A stretch of 49,291 nucleotides of DNA, from positions 1 to 49,291 of the forward strand of contig NZ_JAFEUM010000013.1 in NCBI RefSeq assembly GCF_016900875.1. The letters run 5' to 3'. Below the pieces are notes generated by a model. It saw only the letters and a list, made by a program, of their open reading frames with translations, did not search any database and was not told the origin of the DNA. Positions 42,541 to 49,291 of this stretch are shown in pieces; position 1 is the first letter of the stretch, and every line of letters starts with the position of its first letter. This DNA comes from Vibrio ulleungensis (GTDB lineage: Bacteria > Pseudomonadota > Gammaproteobacteria > Enterobacterales > Vibrionaceae). The position numbers and the translations under genes were made by a program.

Positions 42541-44160
42541 ATGTCGATTACCAGAAGTCTCAACATAAGACAGAAAATTCAATTGCTGGCCGCGGTTGCC
42601 ATATTGGGGTTTGGTCTTTTCCTTTATCAAGAAATTCAAGTTCAAAAGAGCACAGAAGCCTCTATTACTCAGATTCAACATGAGTATTTTCCTGCTCTCT
42701 CTGCTGCCATTAACGCAAAGAATGCTCTAAAAAACCTAGACGCAAATTTGCAAGCGGCTGTCACCACTGGGGACGAAGAAGTACTTGAGCTAGCGCAAGA
42801 TGAGCTCAACACTTTGACGCAAAGTCTCGCCGCGTTCTCTACGGCATCCCCCGGCTCTACCGCCGCTATCCGTGAACTCGAAAAGCAATTAAACACCTAT
42901 CAACAAGGTGCATTCGCAATGGCAAGTGAACTTATTGATGGCAGCGCAGACTTTGCCACCTTGCCAGCGCGTGCCCAAAAGTCCGCAGCAATTTTAGACT
43001 CTCTAAACACGTCGCTAGATACAATTGAAACTCAGAGTAATCAAGCATTTAACCAAACAATCACCTCCACCATTGAAGATGCAAACGATGCGGTAATGTT
43101 TGGGATTGGGCTGGGTATCGCAACCATGTCGATTCTTATCGCCACGACTTTTTTCATCCAGCGAAGCATTGTTAAATCACTCAATACCGTCACAACTTCA
43201 CTACGCTCAATCGTGACTGGAGAAGGCGATTTAACCCTACGTGTTAACTACGATGGTAAAGACGAAATTGCCGATTTGGTGCATTGGTTCAATCAGTTTA
43301 TCGTCAAAATGCAAAAGAGCATTTCGGATACGTCAGCGACCATCAGTGCTCTGCAAGATGTATCGGAACGCCTAAAGAACACCAGTGAGATAACCACAGA
43401 AAATGTGCACGCACAAAGCGCATCCGTTACTGAGGTGAGCGAAGCTATCCAATTGATGAGCGAGAGTGTGGACTCAATTGCTGCTAATGCCTCACAGGCG
43501 TCTGGCGTGGCGGAAGAAGCGAATAAAACCGCCATTGACGGCAGTGACGTCGTCGAAGGTGCAATTACCTCAATCAATCAACTGGCTCACGAAGTTAACG
43601 AAACCTCGACCATGGTTAATCAACTTGAAACCCACACTGACAAAGCGGGTCTCATCATTAATACCATTCGCGATATTGCCGAGCAAACTAACTTGTTAGC
43701 ACTCAATGCGGCGATTGAAGCCGCGCGAGCCGGTGAACAAGGTCGTGGATTTGCGGTAGTTGCGGACGAAGTTCGCACCTTAGCCTCGCGAACTCAGGAT
43801 TCAACACAAGAGATCCAGCAAGTGCTAAGCGCTATTCAAGACGGCGCTTCTCAAGTTGTGGTTGCAATGGACAAAGGCACCAACAGTGCAGATCACAGTG
43901 TAAGCCAATCAGGCAAATCTGGTGATTCCTTACACCTCATTACCGATAAGGTGAAGAGCATAATGGATCTTAACCAACAAATCGCTGTTGCCACCGAAGA
44001 GCAAAGCCTCTCTTCACAGCGCATTTCTAGCAGCATCCACGAAATTGAAAAGATCTCTCAGTCTGTCTCCTCAAGCTCAGTAGAGCTGGACAAAGTGAGT
44101 GATGATATTCAAAACGTAACCCGCCAACTTGGCGACGTTATCCGACAATACAAAGTGTAA
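42541..44160 (+). CDS. Methyl-accepting chemotaxis protein
   Basis: Chemoreceptor, 539 residues. Membrane helix 1 at about 13-29; periplasmic ligand domain of about 155 residues (30-184), mostly helical and probably a four-helix bundle; membrane helix 2 at 185-206; HAMP at 207-260. A long cytosolic coiled coil has the CheA/CheW-binding hairpin tip at about 377-415 (IAEQTNLLALNAA, EAARAGEQGRGFAVVADEV). No C-terminal CheR/CheB-binding pentapeptide. First gene of a three-gene unit with a porin (31 bp later) and a small periplasmic binding protein, behind a sigma-28 promoter. The ligand is unknown; phosphate or another oxyanion is a guess from the third gene. Confidence 0.96.
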   Translation: MSITRSLNIRQKIQLLAAVAILGFGLFLYQEIQVQKSTEASITQIQHEYFPALSAAINAKNALKNLDANLQAAVTTGDEEVLELAQDELNTLTQSLAAFSTASPGSTAAIRELEKQLNTYQQGAFAMASELIDGSADFATLPARAQKSAAILDSLNTSLDTIETQSNQAFNQTITSTIEDANDAVMFGIGLGIATMSILIATTFFIQRSIVKSLNTVTTSLRSIVTGEGDLTLRVNYDGKDEIADLVHWFNQFIVKMQKSISDTSATISALQDVSERLKNTSEITTENVHAQSASVTEVSEAIQLMSESVDSIAANASQASGVAEEANKTAIDGSDVVEGAITSINQLAHEVNETSTMVNQLETHTDKAGLIINTIRDIAEQTNLLALNAAIEAARAGEQGRGFAVVADEVRTLASRTQDSTQEIQQVLSAIQDGASQVVVAMDKGTNSADHSVSQSGKSGDSLHLITDKVKSIMDLNQQIAVATEEQSLSSQRISSSIHEIEKISQSVSSSSVELDKVSDDIQNVTRQLGDVIRQYKV

Positions 44161-44191
44161 CCATACTAACAATATAAAAGTAGGAGTTCCC

Positions 44192-45376
44192 ATGAACACA
44201 GGGACGAAATTAATTTTGCCAATCGCTTTATTGGCAAGCGGTACCGTATTCTCTCAAGAAACTGATGGTCGTATTCAAGCCCTTGAAAATGAAGTTGCCA
44301 TTCTAAAGAGTGCCAACCAAAACAGCGCACTGGATCGTCTAAAATTTAACGGTTTTTATAGCGTTGGTGTTACCCGCGCAAGCAATGACGCAGGATATGC
44401 CGACGCAAAAGATAGTTACAGCTTTGATGAGCTCACGATGATTGGCCTGCAAGGCGAATTTGCTCTAGGTGACAGCACCAGCGTAGTGGCTCAAATTCTT
44501 GCAAAGGGTATCGATAGCTTCGATATGACAATGGAGTGGGCTTACATCAAGCACACGTTTGATAACGACCTTACGGTACGTGGCGGTAAACTGCGTGTAC
44601 CACTGTTTATGTACTCAGATTATATGGACGTCGGTTTTGCACAGCCATGGGTTCGCCCACCGCAAGAAGTGTATGGTCAGATCCCATTCCAAAGCTATGT
44701 AGGTGGTGATGTAGCCTATGATATTGAATTTAGTGAGTCTGTAATTTCGCTGCAGGCGTTTGGTGGTAATTCTCGAGTCGATTCACCAGCGAATGTAAAT
44801 GCCATTTCTGGTGGCATGATCCCAATCGATGCTGATATTAACTACGAAAGTAATTTCGATTACATGTGGGGCACCAGCATCGCGTGGAATTACGATGACG
44901 TTCTCACCTTGCGTGGTGTATACGGAACAGCCGTCGCTTCATCAACCAATCCGATTTACGATGCCATTCTAGTCGATGGTGGTTCACGTGCGGACTTCTA
45001 CGGTGCAGGATTGCAATACGATGATGGTGATTTACTGGTTATTTCTGAATATACAAAAACTGAAATCGAGGGGGACTACCCAGATATCGATGGTTATTAC
45101 GCTACAGTAGGTTACCGTTTTGGTGATTGGATGCCTTACGTAAATTACGGTAATGCGAAATCTACCGACGATTCTGATCGTTCAGCAGGTTTCGAAGCTT
45201 TAAACGGTCAACGTACTTCATACGCACTAGGACTTCGTTACGAGTTACTATCGAATCTAGCAATAAAAGCTGATTACACCTATGTCACTGACCTTGGCGA
45301 TACTACAGGTTTCATGTCGAGCAATACTCATGAAAACACAGCAGTTTATTCACTTCGTCTAGACGGCGTATTCTAA
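44192..45376 (+). CDS. Outer-membrane porin with N-terminal coiled coil
   Basis: 394 residues from ATG 44192, with AGGAG seven bases upstream. Signal peptide of about 21 residues. A short coiled coil follows (DGRIQALENEVAILKSANQN), as in trimeric porins that carry a periplasmic or trimerisation helix. The rest is a beta-barrel with alternating aromatic residues, ending SLRLDGVF (terminal Phe, the barrel-assembly signal). Unlike OmpU in sequence. It follows the chemoreceptor and precedes the small binding protein by 9 bp, so it may admit the ligand that the receptor senses. Specificity cannot be read from sequence. Confidence 0.82.
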   Translation: MNTGTKLILPIALLASGTVFSQETDGRIQALENEVAILKSANQNSALDRLKFNGFYSVGVTRASNDAGYADAKDSYSFDELTMIGLQGEFALGDSTSVVAQILAKGIDSFDMTMEWAYIKHTFDNDLTVRGGKLRVPLFMYSDYMDVGFAQPWVRPPQEVYGQIPFQSYVGGDVAYDIEFSESVISLQAFGGNSRVDSPANVNAISGGMIPIDADINYESNFDYMWGTSIAWNYDDVLTLRGVYGTAVASSTNPIYDAILVDGGSRADFYGAGLQYDDGDLLVISEYTKTEIEGDYPDIDGYYATVGYRFGDWMPYVNYGNAKSTDDSDRSAGFEALNGQRTSYALGLRYELLSNLAIKADYTYVTDLGDTTGFMSSNTHENTAVYSLRLDGVF

Positions 45377-45385
45377 GGAGCAATC

Positions 45386-45796
45386 ATGAAAAAAGTACTA
45401 CTTAGTTTAGCCTTGGGTCTGTTTGCCGCGAATGCGATGGCTGCACCTGTGATCATTGCTAACCCAGCAGCCAGTGAAGCACTTAGCGATGCTGAAGCTA
45501 AAAAGCTGTTTTTGGGTAAACTTAAAAAACTGCCAAATGGCACCAAACCCGTCGTTGTTGAATACAACGACGGTACTGACATCCGTTCAGAGTTTCATGG
45601 TGTCGTTACCGGTAAGTCAGACTCGCAACTTCAAGCCTACTGGTCAAAACTAGTCTTTACTGGCAAAGCTAACCCACCCAAAACGATGGGCTCAAGCGCA
45701 GCGGTATTAGCGGAAGTATCGTCAAACCCTGCAGCGGTTGGATACGTTGACGAATCTGAAGTAACAGGTTCGGTTGTTGTTATCTACACGCCGTAA
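45386..45796 (+). CDS. Small PstS-like periplasmic binding protein
   Basis: 136 residues. Signal peptide 1-19 (MAA cleavage). The mature chain of about 117 residues resembles the short PstS-like/PBP-like class (phosphate ABC transporter substrate-binding family), half the size of true PstS: LSDAEAKKLFLGK, a Phe/Trp core (YWSKLVFTGKANPPKTMGS) and NPAAVGYVDESEV, which corresponds to the GYV hinge in PstS proteins. No pstCAB genes nearby, so transport is unlikely; sensing with the upstream chemoreceptor is more plausible. AAGGAG seven bases before ATG 45386. Confidence 0.78.
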   Translation: MKKVLLSLALGLFAANAMAAPVIIANPAASEALSDAEAKKLFLGKLKKLPNGTKPVVVEYNDGTDIRSEFHGVVTGKSDSQLQAYWSKLVFTGKANPPKTMGSSAAVLAEVSSNPAAVGYVDESEVTGSVVVIYTP

Positions 45797-45824
45797 TGTC
45801 TACGAACACAGTTTATAAGACATA

Positions 45825-45852
45825 AAAATAGCGCCTTTTAGGCGCTATTTTG
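45825..45852. terminator. Bidirectional terminator between the binding protein and tyrS
   Basis: AAAATAGCGCC and GGCGCTATTTT pair around TTTTA. A-run and T-run on opposite sides serve both convergent genes. Confidence 0.9.
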
Positions 45853-45894
45853 TTATTGAGGCAGTGTCACTAAAGCCAAAGGCTCACGCTTGAG

Positions 45895-47082
45895 CTACTT
45901 AATGGTAATTCTTGCGAACTTACGCTTGCCCACTTGATAAACGGATGTACCCACTTCTGGCACGAGTTTGTTATCGGTCACTTTTTCGCCGTCAATTTTA
46001 ACCGCGCCAGCTTTGATCATTCGCATTGCATCTGAAGACGATGAACATAATTCAGCTTCACGCAGCAAATTGCTGATTGGGCGGCCATGGTCGTATTCAA
46101 ACTCAGGCATTTCATCTGGGATTTGGTTTTTAGCAAAGCGATTGATAAACGCTTGCTCGGCAGCATCAGCATCAGCATCGCTGTGGAAACGTGCAATGAT
46201 CTCTTTCGCCAGTAGTACCTTAACATCGCGTGGGTTACTGCCTGCTTCAACATCCGCTTTAAATTGAGCAATCTCTTCCAGTGGACGGAACGAAAGTAGC
46301 TCGTAGTAGCTCCACATTAGGTCATCAGAGATAGACATGATTTTACCAAACATCTCATCAGGTGCTTCACTTACGCCAATGTAGTTATGCGCAGATTTTG
46401 ACATTTTCTTGGTGCCGTCTAAACCCACTAGCAATGGCATAGTCAAAACAACTTGCTGAGGCTGGCCGTGTGCTTTTTGCAGCTCACGCCCCATTAGCAA
46501 GTTAAACTTCTGGTCGGTACCACCAAGCTCTACATCAGTATCCATCGCAACGGAGTCATAGCCTTGCAGTAATGGGTACATGAACTCATGGATAGCGATC
46601 GGTTGTTCATTAGAGTAACGCTTTTTGAAGTCATCACGCTCTAGCATACGAGCAACGGTCTGATTTGATGCAAGACGAATCATACCTGCAGCGCCCAACT
46701 CGTTTAGCCACTCAGAGTTAAAGCGAATTTTGGTTTTAGCAGGATCTAAAATTTTAAAGACTTGCTCTTTGTACGTTTCTGCATTGCGCAGCACGTCTTC
46801 ACGAGTTAGTGGTGGGCGTGTGGTATTTTTACCTGAAGGGTCTCCCACCATACCGGTGAAATCGCCGATTAGAAACGTCACATCATGGCCGAGCTCTTGA
46901 AAAGCGCGCAATTTATTTAGGATCACTGTGTGGCCTAAATGAATGTCCGGAGCGGTTGGATCCGCACCCAACTTAATACGCAATGGACGGTTCTGTTTTA
47001 ATTTTTCAATTAACTCTTTTTCAGGGATTAGCTCGTCAACACCGCGCTTAATCTCTGCCAGTGCCGCTTCGAAATTGGCCAT
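45895..47082 (-). CDS. tyrS: Tyrosyl-tRNA synthetase
   Basis: Charges tRNA-Tyr. Class I synthetase, 395 residues from ATG 47082 (MANFEAALAEIKRGVDELIP); a longer open frame of 20 codons is not supported. HIGH motif as HLGH at 48-51 (LGADPTAPDIHLGHTV) and KMSKS in LDGTKKMSKSAHN. S4 RNA-binding domain at the C-terminus (MRMIKAGAVKIDGEKV). The ADPTAPDIHLGH form marks the second tyrS type, the one beside the murein peptidase gene in vibrios. Confidence 0.97.
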   Translation of the reverse strand: MANFEAALAEIKRGVDELIPEKELIEKLKQNRPLRIKLGADPTAPDIHLGHTVILNKLRAFQELGHDVTFLIGDFTGMVGDPSGKNTTRPPLTREDVLRNAETYKEQVFKILDPAKTKIRFNSEWLNELGAAGMIRLASNQTVARMLERDDFKKRYSNEQPIAIHEFMYPLLQGYDSVAMDTDVELGGTDQKFNLLMGRELQKAHGQPQQVVLTMPLLVGLDGTKKMSKSAHNYIGVSEAPDEMFGKIMSISDDLMWSYYELLSFRPLEEIAQFKADVEAGSNPRDVKVLLAKEIIARFHSDADADAAEQAFINRFAKNQIPDEMPEFEYDHGRPISNLLREAELCSSSSDAMRMIKAGAVKIDGEKVTDNKLVPEVGTSVYQVGKRKFARITIK

Positions 47083-47208
47083 TTTGGTCTGCTCCCACAG
47101 ATTTGGAAATTTAAGTAATACCGCAGTGTACTTGAATAGCACTCGGTTTTGAAACAGGTTAAACTAGTGAATTGTCTTTTTTTCAAGTTTTTGGCCTCAT
47201 AACGGAAT

Positions 47209-48501
47209 ATGCTGTCTATTTTCCAACGTTTACCCCTACTGCATCGCGCTCTGATTGCTTTTTTTACTGCAATTGTGGTGTTTGCACTTTTTTTTCTGCC
47301 AGATGCTCATGAACTGCACGAAGACGATGATAGATTAGAGATCGGCCGACACTATCCTTTAACTATAAACACTCAAGCACTTAACCCAACACAGCGGATT
47401 GACCCTATCGTTGCTTTGGATTGGCAGTCTATAACAGTAGGCAATGGCGAAAGTGCGGCGATTTTATTTCAGCGCATCGGGCTCTCCGCTCGCCTTTTGC
47501 ATCAGCTTGTCCACACTAATAACGATATAGAGAAACAGCTGACTCGCTTACGGCCAGGCGACACCCTGAAGTTCGGCTTTGATAACGAGCGCAAACTCAT
47601 TCAGATGCAAAGGCAACTCAGTGAGTTTGAAACCTTTGTTATCACACGTGATAGTAACGATAACTTCGTCTCAAGCCTCGATAAAAAAGAGATCAACACC
47701 CGCCTAAATTATGCTGAAGCCAGTATAACCAGTAGCTTCTGGAATGCAGGCATCGCTGCGGGGCTTACCGCTAACCAGATCATGGAACTGGCCGGAATTT
47801 TTGGTTGGGACATCGATTTTGCCCTAGACATCCGAGAAGACGACGCCTTTCAAGTTCTCTATGAAGAACGATACGTCGAAGGTGAAATGGTAGGTCGAGG
47901 CAAGATAATGGCCGCGATATTTAGCAATCAGGGCGACACCTTTACCGCCATTCGTGACAGTAAAACAGACAACTTCTACGACGATGAAGGCCGCGCTATG
48001 AAAAAAGCCTTCTTGCGCTCACCATTGGATTTCCGACGGGTAACCTCCAGCTTTAACCCTAACCGACGTCACCCGGTGACGGGCAAAGTCACCGCTCACC
48101 GAGGAACGGATTACGCGGCTCCTGTGGGTACCCCTATCTGGGCAGCAGGTGACGGTACAGTTTTGCAATCTGGCTACAATCAATTTAACGGTAACTACGT
48201 ATTCATCAAACACAGTAATACTTACATCACTAAGTACCTGCACTTAAAATCGCGTAAAGTGAAGAAAGGTCAACGAGTGAAGCAAGGTCAAACCATCGGA
48301 ACTTTAGGTGGCACAGGCCGAGTCACAGGTCCGCATCTACACTATGAGTTCTTGGTTAACGGTGTTCACAAGAATTCGCGCACAGTCAAACTGCCTCAAT
48401 CTAAATCGCTAACCGGCGATCATAAGACGCAGTTCTTGGCAGAAGCATCACAACGTCTTGGTGAGCTAGAGCGTTACCAACACCTGCTTATTGGTGAATA
48501 A
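47209..48501 (+). CDS. M23 murein endopeptidase (MepM/ShyA type)
   Basis: Cell-wall DD-endopeptidase that opens cross-links for growth. 430 residues. N-terminal membrane anchor at about 12-30, an OapA/LysM-like domain (about 70-145, TVGNGESAAILFQRIGLSAR), a linker domain, then the LytM/M23 domain (about 285-390) with zinc ligands in HRGTDYAAPVGTPI and GPHLHYEFLVNG. This layout matches the Vibrio ShyA/ShyC type encoded beside tyrS; I cannot say which of these paralogues it is. Divergent from tyrS. Confidence 0.92.
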   Translation: MLSIFQRLPLLHRALIAFFTAIVVFALFFLPDAHELHEDDDRLEIGRHYPLTINTQALNPTQRIDPIVALDWQSITVGNGESAAILFQRIGLSARLLHQLVHTNNDIEKQLTRLRPGDTLKFGFDNERKLIQMQRQLSEFETFVITRDSNDNFVSSLDKKEINTRLNYAEASITSSFWNAGIAAGLTANQIMELAGIFGWDIDFALDIREDDAFQVLYEERYVEGEMVGRGKIMAAIFSNQGDTFTAIRDSKTDNFYDDEGRAMKKAFLRSPLDFRRVTSSFNPNRRHPVTGKVTAHRGTDYAAPVGTPIWAAGDGTVLQSGYNQFNGNYVFIKHSNTYITKYLHLKSRKVKKGQRVKQGQTIGTLGGTGRVTGPHLHYEFLVNGVHKNSRTVKLPQSKSLTGDHKTQFLAEASQRLGELERYQHLLIGE

Positions 48502-48511
48502 TCGAATTAAA

Positions 48512-48549
48512 AATGGGCACAGCCAATCCTCTTGGTTATGCCCGTTTTT
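48512..48549 (+). terminator. Terminator after the M23 peptidase gene
   Basis: GGGCACAGCCAA and TTGGTTATGCCC pair (one mismatch, one wobble) around TCCTC, followed by a GTTTTTT run. Confidence 0.8.
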
Positions 48550-48685
48550 TGTACACCTTAGACATACTTGCACTGCTATAGGGCGCACTTATCGAAATCG
48601 CCACAATTAATCTCTTTATTATCAACTAGATATCAACGGCACAATGCTTGCTCTGGTTACTCCTTTCAGTACAAGGAGTGTCATC

Positions 48686-49126
48686 ATGAAACGCGAACAA
48701 GTTGTTGAAGCAATAGTTGCTACCAAAATCGAACGAGGGTTAAGTTGGGAAGCCATCGCTGCAGAGTTAGAACTAGGCACCGTTTGGGTAACCTCTGCTT
48801 GTCTTGGCATGAACAGCATGCCAGAAAAGCCCGCAAAAGCGCTGTGCCAGTTGCTTGATCTTCCCGAGGGTAGTCAGCGGATATTAATGTCTTACCCAAC
48901 CAAATCTTGGGATCAGGCGGTACCACAAGACCCTTTGATTTACCGCCTGTATGAAGTCGTTGGCGTGTATGGCGACACACTGAAAGAAGTGATTCAAGAA
49001 CAGTTTGGCGATGGCATCATGAGTGCGATCGATTTTTCGATGGATGTCGATAAACAGGTAGATCCTAAAGGCGATCGTGTGGTGATCACCATGAATGGTA
49101 AGTTCCTTCCTTATAAAACCTGGTAA
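48686..49126 (+). CDS. cynS: Cyanate hydratase (cyanase)
   Basis: Breaks cyanate down with bicarbonate to ammonia and CO2 (via carbamate), for detoxification or nitrogen supply. 146 residues from ATG 48686, with AAGGAG at good spacing; the longer frame starts upstream without support. The N-terminal helical DNA-binding-like domain is followed by the catalytic domain with R87 and E90 (IYRLYEVVGVYG) and S113 (GIMSAIDF), which line up with E. coli R96, E99 and S122. No cynT carbonic anhydrase, cynX or cynR in the window. The IS end begins 44 bp past the stop. Confidence 0.96.
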   Translation: MKREQVVEAIVATKIERGLSWEAIAAELELGTVWVTSACLGMNSMPEKPAKALCQLLDLPEGSQRILMSYPTKSWDQAVPQDPLIYRLYEVVGVYGDTLKEVIQEQFGDGIMSAIDFSMDVDKQVDPKGDRVVITMNGKFLPYKTW

Positions 49127-49170
49127 AGGTACACCCTAGTCGAAAAGCACAGATGTAAAAAACCGGCGTT

Positions 49171-49291
49171 TGAAGTGACCCCTTAAAGTTGGACATTTCT
49201 GTTAAGCGGCTTGTAAGGCCTGATTTCGATATTCCATCGGAGTCAGGCCTTTTAGTTTCACCTTGATGCGTTTTGTGTTGTAGTACTCGAT
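49171..49291 (-). mobile_element. IS3-family insertion sequence, second copy, end only
   Basis: Reverse complement of positions 2-122 without a mismatch. The tip (TGAAGTGACCCC) is at 49171 and the body runs off the right edge. Both IS ends in the window present the same terminus inward, so the two copies are in inverted orientation. Confidence 0.85.
49202..49291 (-). CDS. IS3-family transposase OrfB, C-terminal fragment (second copy)
   Basis: Same 29 codons and stop as the fragment at 2-91, on the opposite strand. Cut by the window edge. Confidence 0.85.
   Translation of the reverse strand: MEYYNTKRIKVKLKGLTPMEYRNQALQAA

Noticed and set aside
1..49291. CRISPR array, tRNA, rRNA or complete prophage
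   Set aside because: No spaced direct-repeat array, no cloverleaf-like CCA-adjacent element and no phage structural or integrase genes were seen.

Overview
The window is chromosomal DNA from a gammaproteobacterium, almost certainly the family Vibrionaceae and most likely the genus Vibrio. The reasons are an OmpU-type porin between greA and dacB, the gene order guaA-guaB-xseA-yfgJ-der-bamB-yfgM-hisS-ispG-rodZ-pilW-rlmN-ndk-pepB-isc operon, and protein sequences close to Vibrio versions. Both ends of the window are the same 122 bp in inverted orientation: the 3' end of an IS3-family transposase gene plus its terminal repeat. The window is therefore either one assembly contig that stops in IS copies on both sides, or a segment truly bracketed by inverted IS copies.

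Layout. (1) 1-2,464: IS end, then a three-gene minus-strand operon. Its first two products resemble a replication-initiator-like (phage O/DnaT-like) protein and a helicase-loader-like (phage P-like) protein; the third is unknown. (2) 2,571-6,914: glycerol-3-phosphate regulon, glpK facing away from glpR-glpD, with GlpR half-sites in both control regions and no glpF. (3) 7,115-7,951: a PEP-CTERM secreted protein behind a candidate sigma-54 promoter. (4) 7,969-11,276: guaBA for GMP synthesis with a PurR-like box. (5) 11,376-22,821: housekeeping block xseA, yfgJ, der, bamB, yfgM, hisS, ispG, rodZ, pilW, rlmN, ndk. (6) 22,957-31,902: pepB, the complete isc iron-sulfur operon iscRSUA-hscBA-fdx-iscX with two abutting IscR boxes, then trmJ and suhB. 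(7) 31,964-39,866: an unknown lipoprotein, glmM, folP, ftsH, yhbY, greA and ompU. rlmE, which normally sits between yhbY and ftsH, is missing. (8) 39,956-47,082: dacB and tyrS, separated by a four-gene insertion: a short MgtE-like membrane protein and a chemoreceptor-porin-small binding protein operon with a strong candidate sigma-28 promoter. (9) 47,209-49,291: M23 murein peptidase, cyanase, and the second IS end.

Most of the window is ordinary core genome with strong family matches. The accessory interest lies in four places: the O/P-like operon beside the IS, the sigma-54/PEP-CTERM unit, the flagellar-type promoter driving a receptor, porin and binding protein together, and the vacant rlmE locus. 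No tRNA, rRNA or CRISPR array was seen. Start codons were moved inward from the longest open frame wherever a ribosome-binding site or family N-terminus indicated it.
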